Both the position numbers and the translations under genes were made by a program. From contig NZ_AP024718.1 in assembly GCF_030294985.1 (NCBI RefSeq), positions 1,007,001-1,071,000 on the forward strand: 64,000 bases of DNA, read 5' to 3'. This document shows positions 59,725-64,000 of the stretch, piece by piece; within the stretch, counting starts at the first letter, position 1, and each line of letters opens with the position of its first letter. The notes under the pieces are model-generated. The model did no database searches. It was not told where the DNA came from and was given only the letters and a program-made list of their open reading frames with translations. Origin of the DNA: Methylomarinovum tepidoasis. Its GTDB lineage: Bacteria; Pseudomonadota; Gammaproteobacteria; Methylococcales; Methylothermaceae.

Positions 59725-60409
59725 GACCATTCCCTCTCCGATTCTCGTCGCTGAACGCGTGTGCAAATCCGTCCCTTACGGGGACGGTCGTCTCGACATT
59801 CTCTCCGACATCGATCTGACCGTCGAGGCCGGCGAAAGTGTCGCCATCGTCGGTGTCTCCGGTTCCGGCAAATCGACCCTGCTGGGGCTTCTGGCCGGGC
59901 TCGATCTGCCCACGGCCGGCCGTATCCACCTGGCCGGCGCCTGCCTCAACGACCTGGACGAGGACGGTCGGGCGGCGCTGCGGGGCGAGTGGGTGGGCTT
60001 CGTGTTCCAGAATTTCCAGCTGCTGCCCAGCCTGACCGCCCTGGAGAACGTGATGTTGCCGCTGGAGCTCAAGGGCGGCCGCCGACCGCGGCAGCGGGCC
60101 CAGGTGCTGCTGGAGCGGGTAGGGCTGGGCCACCGCCTCCATCACCTGCCGCGCCACCTCTCCGGCGGCGAGCAGCAGCGCGTCGCCCTGGCGCGGGCCT
60201 TCGTCACCGAGCCGGCACTGCTGTTCGCCGACGAACCCACCGGCAACCTGGACCGCCGCACCGGCGCCCAGGTGATCGAGCGGTTGTTCGAGCTCAACCG
60301 GGCCCACGGCACCACCCTGGTGCTGGTGACCCACGACGAGGCCCTGGCCGGCCGCTGCCGGCGCACCCTGGTGCTCGATGGCGGCCGTATCGTAGGGGGG
60401 ACGCCATGA
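59723..60409 (+). CDS. ybbA: ABC transporter ATP-binding protein YbbA (LolD-like)
   Basis: A 228-residue ATPase of the MacB/LolD type. Walker A is GVSGSGKST, the Q loop FVFQNFQLLP, the signature LSGGEQQRVALARA, Walker B LLFADEPTGNLD and the H-loop VTHDEAL. The ATG at 59723 is favoured by family length although no good ribosome-binding site precedes it; its start lies within the divergent tesA start. It is coupled to ybbP by a 4-bp overlap. Confidence 0.93.
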   Translation: MTIPSPILVAERVCKSVPYGDGRLDILSDIDLTVEAGESVAIVGVSGSGKSTLLGLLAGLDLPTAGRIHLAGACLNDLDEDGRAALRGEWVGFVFQNFQLLPSLTALENVMLPLELKGGRRPRQRAQVLLERVGLGHRLHHLPRHLSGGEQQRVALARAFVTEPALLFADEPTGNLDRRTGAQVIERLFELNRAHGTTLVLVTHDEALAGRCRRTLVLDGGRIVGGTP

Positions 60410-62883
60410 ACGATCTGCGTCTGGCCTGGCGCCTGCTCAAACGCGACTGGCGCGGCGGCGAACTGGGGATACTGCTGCTGGCGTTGCTGATCGCGGTCAC
60501 CGCCACCACCGCCATCGTGCTGGCCGGCGGCCGCCTGAGCCGGACCATGACCCTGCAGGCGGCCGATTTCCTCGCCGCCGATCTGGTGGTTTCCGGCCAT
60601 CGCCCCCTGCCGCGGGCGTGGCTGGAACAGGGCCGGGCGTTGGGGCTGGAAACCGCCGAGACGGTGGCGTTCGCCACCATGCTGGTGGAGGGCGAGCGGT
60701 TGCTGCTGGCCGGGGTCAAAGCGGTCAGCGCCGGTTACCCCCTGCGCGGCTGGCTCAAGGTCCGCCGCGGCGGGATTGAGGCCGAGGTCCGACATCCGCC
60801 GCCGCCGGGCCGCGTCTGGGTGGCGCGCCGCATTCCCGGGGAACTGGGGCTCGAGGTGGGCGATGTCCTCCACGTGGGGGAGGCCGGATTGGCCATCGAC
60901 GGCGTCTTGACCTTCGAGCCGGACGTGCGCGGCGGTTTCTCCCGTTTCGCGCCGCGGGTGCTGATGCGCCTGAAGGATCTTCCCGCCACCGGGGTGCTCG
61001 GCCCCGGAAGCCGGGCCCATTACGCCTATCTTTTCGCCGGTGACGAGGCCCGGATCCGCCGCTTGCGCGTCTGGCTCGAAAAGCACCTGCAGCCGGGGCA
61101 GCGCCTGCTCGACATCTATCAGGAGCGCCCCGACATCGGCCGCGCATTGCGCCGTGCCGAACGTTTCCTGGGGCTGGCGAGCGTGGTGGTGGTGGTGATC
61201 GCCGGAGTGGCGGTGGCGATGGCGGCCCGGCGCTACAGCGAGCGCCATTTCGACGCCGTGGCGGTGCTCAAGTGTCTGGGGGCGGATTCGATGCGGGTGT
61301 TGCGGCTCCATCTGTATCAGTTTCTGTTGTTGGGACTCGGCGCAGGTCTTGTGGGCAGCGGAACGGGTTGGGCGCTGCAGGAAGGATTGGTCCGGTTGCT
61401 GCGGGCGCTGCTGCCTCCCCATCTGGTCGCGCCCCGCTGGCAGGATTTCGGCTTTGGCCCCCTGGTGGCCGCAGTGCTGCTGCTGGGATTCGCCCTGCCG
61501 CCGCTGCTGCGGCTGCGCCGGGTGGCGCCGCTGCGGGTGCTGCGGCGCGACCTGCTGCCGATCCCGGTCGGTGCCTGGCTGGTCTATGGCGCGGCGCTGT
61601 TGGCGGTGGGCAGCCTACTGTGGCGTTTCAGCGGCGAGCCCCGCCTGATCGCCTGGATTCTGGGAGGCGGTTCGGCCGCGCTGCTGGTGCTGGCGCTCCT
61701 GACCATGGCGCTGTTGTGGGGACTGCGCCTTTGGGCCGATCGCTGGCCCCTCGCCGGCCGCCTGGCGCTGTTGGGGCTGACCCGCCATCCCGGCGCCGCC
61801 CTGGGGCAGATCCTCGCCTTCGCCGTCACCCTGGCGGCCATGGCGCTGGGGACGCGGGTACAGGGGGATCTGCTGGAAACCTGGCGGGCGCAGCTGCCGG
61901 CCGACGCCCCCAACTATTTCGTCATCAACCTGTTTCCCGGCGAGGTGGCGGATTTCGAGCGAAGCCTGCGGCAGATCGGCGCCAAGCCCAGCGCCTTCTA
62001 TCCCGTGGTTCGCGGCCGCCTGCTGGCCATCGATGGTGAGGACGTCAAACGACGCGCCCGGCCCGACAGCGTCGGCGAGGCTGCGGTCAACCGGGAACTG
62101 AACCTGACCTGGGCCGTCCGCCTGCCCCGGGGCAACCGATTGTTGGCGGGGCGCTGGTGGCCCAGGCAGGCGGGCCCGCAGGTGTCGGTCGAGCGCGACC
62201 TGGCCCAAAGCCTGGGGATCGAACTGGGCAGCCGGCTGGCATTCCTCATCGAAGGGCGCCGTCTGGAGGCGGTGGTGACCAGCATCCGCCAGGTGCGGTG
62301 GGATTCCATGACCCCCAACTTTTACGTCATCTTCGCGCCCGGCGACCTCGACGGCTTCGCCGCCACCTACATGAGCAGCTTCTATCTGCCTCCCGACCGT
62401 CAGCCGCAGCTGGCCACGCTGCTGCGGGCCTTCCCCAACGCCACCCTGATCGACGTGGACATGATCCTGAAACACCTGCGCCGGATTTTGCGCCAGGTCA
62501 GTTTCGCGGTCCAGGCCATGCTTGGTTTCGCCCTCCTGGCCGGGGTGGTGGTGCTGGCGGCGGCGGTGCGCAGCGCCCTCGACGCCCGGATTCGGCAAGG
62601 GGCGCTGCTGAGGACCCTGGGAGCACGGCAGCGCTTGTTGCGCCGCAGCCAGGGGTTGGAATTTGCGCTGTTGGGAGGTATCGCCGGGGTGTTGGCGGTG
62701 GCGGTCAGCGAGGCGCTGGCCTGGGGCTTGTATACATGGGTGTTTCACCTGGATTTCCGCCCCCGGGCGGCGGTCTGGTGGGGGTTGCCCCTGATCGGGG
62801 CGGTCTTGACCTCGGTGGCGGGGATGTGGAGCTGCCGCGGGGTGTTGCGCGCCAGTCCCCTGACGTTGCTGCGGGATCTGTAA
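60406..62883 (+). CDS. ybbP: ABC transporter permease YbbP (FtsX-like)
   Basis: An 825-residue permease with ten predicted TM helices and two large periplasmic parts. The N-terminal helix (GILLLALLIAVTATTAIVLA) is followed by a first FtsX domain (LGLASVVVVVIAGVAVAMAA, in parts) and the second one at the C-terminus (AMLGFALLAGVVVLAAAVRS). With YbbA it forms a predicted lipid or lipoprotein exporter. The substrate is unknown; tesA proximity hints at lysophospholipid metabolism. Confidence 0.93.
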   Translation: MNDLRLAWRLLKRDWRGGELGILLLALLIAVTATTAIVLAGGRLSRTMTLQAADFLAADLVVSGHRPLPRAWLEQGRALGLETAETVAFATMLVEGERLLLAGVKAVSAGYPLRGWLKVRRGGIEAEVRHPPPPGRVWVARRIPGELGLEVGDVLHVGEAGLAIDGVLTFEPDVRGGFSRFAPRVLMRLKDLPATGVLGPGSRAHYAYLFAGDEARIRRLRVWLEKHLQPGQRLLDIYQERPDIGRALRRAERFLGLASVVVVVIAGVAVAMAARRYSERHFDAVAVLKCLGADSMRVLRLHLYQFLLLGLGAGLVGSGTGWALQEGLVRLLRALLPPHLVAPRWQDFGFGPLVAAVLLLGFALPPLLRLRRVAPLRVLRRDLLPIPVGAWLVYGAALLAVGSLLWRFSGEPRLIAWILGGGSAALLVLALLTMALLWGLRLWADRWPLAGRLALLGLTRHPGAALGQILAFAVTLAAMALGTRVQGDLLETWRAQLPADAPNYFVINLFPGEVADFERSLRQIGAKPSAFYPVVRGRLLAIDGEDVKRRARPDSVGEAAVNRELNLTWAVRLPRGNRLLAGRWWPRQAGPQVSVERDLAQSLGIELGSRLAFLIEGRRLEAVVTSIRQVRWDSMTPNFYVIFAPGDLDGFAATYMSSFYLPPDRQPQLATLLRAFPNATLIDVDMILKHLRRILRQVSFAVQAMLGFALLAGVVVLAAAVRSALDARIRQGALLRTLGARQRLLRRSQGLEFALLGGIAGVLAVAVSEALAWGLYTWVFHLDFRPRAAVWWGLPLIGAVLTSVAGMWSCRGVLRASPLTLLRDL

Positions 62884-62887
62884 AAGC

Positions 62888-62915
62888 GAAAGGCGCAGCC
62901 TAAGCTGCGCCTTTC
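62888..62915. terminator. Bidirectional terminator after ybbP
   Basis: A perfect 12-bp stem GAAAGGCGCAGC/GCTGCGCCTTTC with a CTAA loop lies between convergent genes. T runs are short (three) on each strand, but stem symmetry suits both transcripts. Confidence 0.8.
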
Positions 62916-62940
62916 AGCAGATGAGGGCCGGGGTGGAACG

Positions 62941-63480
62941 TTACTGCTTCAGATTGATCACCGGCGTCCAGCCCTGTTTGCCGGCGCAGTCGCCTGCCTG
63001 AGGTTCGACCTTGGCGTACTTCACGTAGTTGACCACGGTCTGATCCACCAGTTTGGCCGGGGTGCCGGATTTGACCACGCAGACCTGTTCTTTGGCACGT
63101 AACTCGGGATCGGTGGCGCCCATGCGGCCGGGGGCCTGGAGCAGCAGCACGTCGCCGCCGCCGGTGACGTTGGGGTTGACCAGTTTGTAGGTCTGGCCGA
63201 CCTGAAGCGCCGGCACCTGAACCTGCTGCACGCCACTGCCGCCGCCCAGCAGCAGCAACAGTAGGATGACGACGACCACGGCGCCGATGCCGCCATAGAA
63301 GATCAGCGGTTTCTCGGTGCGCAGCCTGGTCAGGGTTTCCACCAGCTTGCCGGCCTGCTCCTCGGCTTCCTCTTTGATTTCCTCGACTTTCTCTTCGACC
63401 TCTTCCTTGATTTCCTCGACCTTTTCCTTCAGGCCTTCCTCCTCGTTCGGTGGCGTGGTGTTTTCGTTTTCGTTGCTCAT
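62941..63480 (-). CDS. Coiled-coil membrane-anchored protein, function unknown
   Basis: A 179-residue protein. The N-terminal 45 residues are charged, with a repeated 11-residue unit (VEEIKEEVEEK then VEEIKEEAEEQ) forming a probable coiled coil. One TM helix follows (about 62-80, VVVVILLLLLLGG). The C-terminal domain (about 82-179) has two cysteines (EQVCVVK and AGDCAGK) that could form a disulfide outside the membrane. GAGGAGGTAAC is a very strong ribosome-binding site. I recognise no family. It lies between ispA (upstream, same strand) and ybbP. Confidence 0.75.
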   Translation of the reverse strand: MSNENENTTPPNEEEGLKEKVEEIKEEVEEKVEEIKEEAEEQAGKLVETLTRLRTEKPLIFYGGIGAVVVVILLLLLLGGGSGVQQVQVPALQVGQTYKLVNPNVTGGGDVLLLQAPGRMGATDPELRAKEQVCVVKSGTPAKLVDQTVVNYVKYAKVEPQAGDCAGKQGWTPVINLKQ

Positions 63481-63551
63481 TCTGTTACCTCCTCGTTGTC
63501 GTCGGCCCGGGGTCGTTGCGATCCGAAATCTCATGCCCCCGGGCGATTATA

Positions 63552-64000
63552 CTAATTGCGCCTCTGAATGATAAACAGCGACAGGGCCCGCAGCAAATCG
63601 GCCCGTTCCCCCAGCGGCTCCAGGGCGGCGACGGCCTGTTCGTGCATTTCCCGCGCCTTCTGCTTGGCGCCGGCCAGCCCCAGCAGGGCCGGGTAGGTGG
63701 GTTTGTTCTGGGCCCGGTCCTTGCCCTGGGTCTTGCCCAGGGTGGCGGTGTCGCTTTCCTCGTCGAGGATGTCGTCCTGAATCTGGAACGCCAGGCCGAT
63801 GCACTTGGCGTAGTGGTCCAGGCGTTCGCCGATTTCAGGGTCGAGGCCGGCCCTGGCCAGCGCCGCCAGGCGCACGCTGGCGCGGATCAGCGCGCCGGTC
63901 TTGTGGATGTGCATCAGCTCCAGGGCCGGCAGGTCCAGCTGCAGCCCCACCGAGGCCAGATCGATGGCCTGTCCGCCCACCATGCCCCCGGCGCCGGCGG
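63552..64000 (-). CDS. ispA: Farnesyl diphosphate synthase, C-terminal part
   Basis: About 149 C-terminal residues of a trans-isoprenyl diphosphate synthase; the N-terminal half with the first Asp-rich motif lies beyond the right edge. The visible part includes GGMVGGQAIDL, MHIHKTGALIRASV, the second Asp-rich motif FQIQDDILD and the SDTATLGKTQGKDR-NKPTYPALLGL segment (read in parts). IspA makes farnesyl diphosphate for quinones, undecaprenyl carriers and, in methanotrophs, hopanoids. GeranylGeranyl-type chain length cannot be excluded without the N-terminal half. Confidence 0.93.
   Translation of the reverse strand, partial: AGAGGMVGGQAIDLASVGLQLDLPALELMHIHKTGALIRASVRLAALARAGLDPEIGERLDHYAKCIGLAFQIQDDILDEESDTATLGKTQGKDRAQNKPTYPALLGLAGAKQKAREMHEQAVAALEPLGERADLLRALSLFIIQRRN

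Overview
The window reads as chromosomal DNA of a GC-rich methanotrophic or methylotrophic gammaproteobacterium (Methylococcales-like). The evidence is a pair of ribulose-monophosphate formaldehyde-fixation genes (hps and phi), an octaheme hydroxylamine oxidoreductase with its HaoB partner, and housekeeping gene orders typical of Gammaproteobacteria (dnaJ-dapB, carAB-greA-yhbY-rlmE-ftsH, tesA divergent from ybbA-ybbP). The taxonomic placement is inference from gene content; no 16S gene is present.

Layout. 1-1621: the end of dnaJ, then dapB. 1622-4556: hps, phi, a lipoprotein-type isoaspartyl peptidase and a small membrane/zinc-ribbon protein, inserted where many relatives run directly from dapB to carA. 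4557-12505: carA, carB, greA, yhbY (opposite strand), rlmE and ftsH. 12555-14725: a 50-residue protein, a multi-cluster ferredoxin and a TorD-like chaperone, a set resembling formate-dehydrogenase maturation genes. 14729-17549: a YcxB-like membrane protein, gcvR, bcp and a PerM-type permease. 17630-21692: a regulatory region with DnaA and NrdR boxes, then nrdA and nrdB. 21738-27008: type IV pilin, clpB, pgeF, rluD and tRNA-Leu, all on the minus strand. 27083-33003: rnr, rlmB, a NYN-domain protein, fumC and a MOSC protein. 33004-44976: a minus-strand flagellar block, cheV-cheR-flgBCDEFGHIJKL. 45242-51269: NhaC-like antiporter, Tas-type reductase, second PerM-type permease, HerA-like ATPase and haoAB. 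52918-58961: pgm, two L,D-transpeptidases flanking a small murein-lipoprotein-like protein, a triple-BON protein, sfsA, a HopJ-family protein and an isochorismatase-family hydrolase. 59125-64000: tesA, ybbA-ybbP, a coiled-coil membrane protein and the C-terminal part of a farnesyl diphosphate synthase.

The main non-genic signals are as follows. (1) Three dispersed intergenic repeats share an internal two-hairpin core but are closed by 21-23 bp inverted arms whose sequence differs at each locus. (2) The nrdAB control region carries two DnaA-box-like sites, a strong sigma70 promoter and two NrdR boxes 32 bp apart. (3) There are clear sigma54 promoters for the pilin gene and for flgB. No prophage, insertion sequence, CRISPR array or obvious pseudogene was seen, and no stretch over 300 bases lacks a gene.
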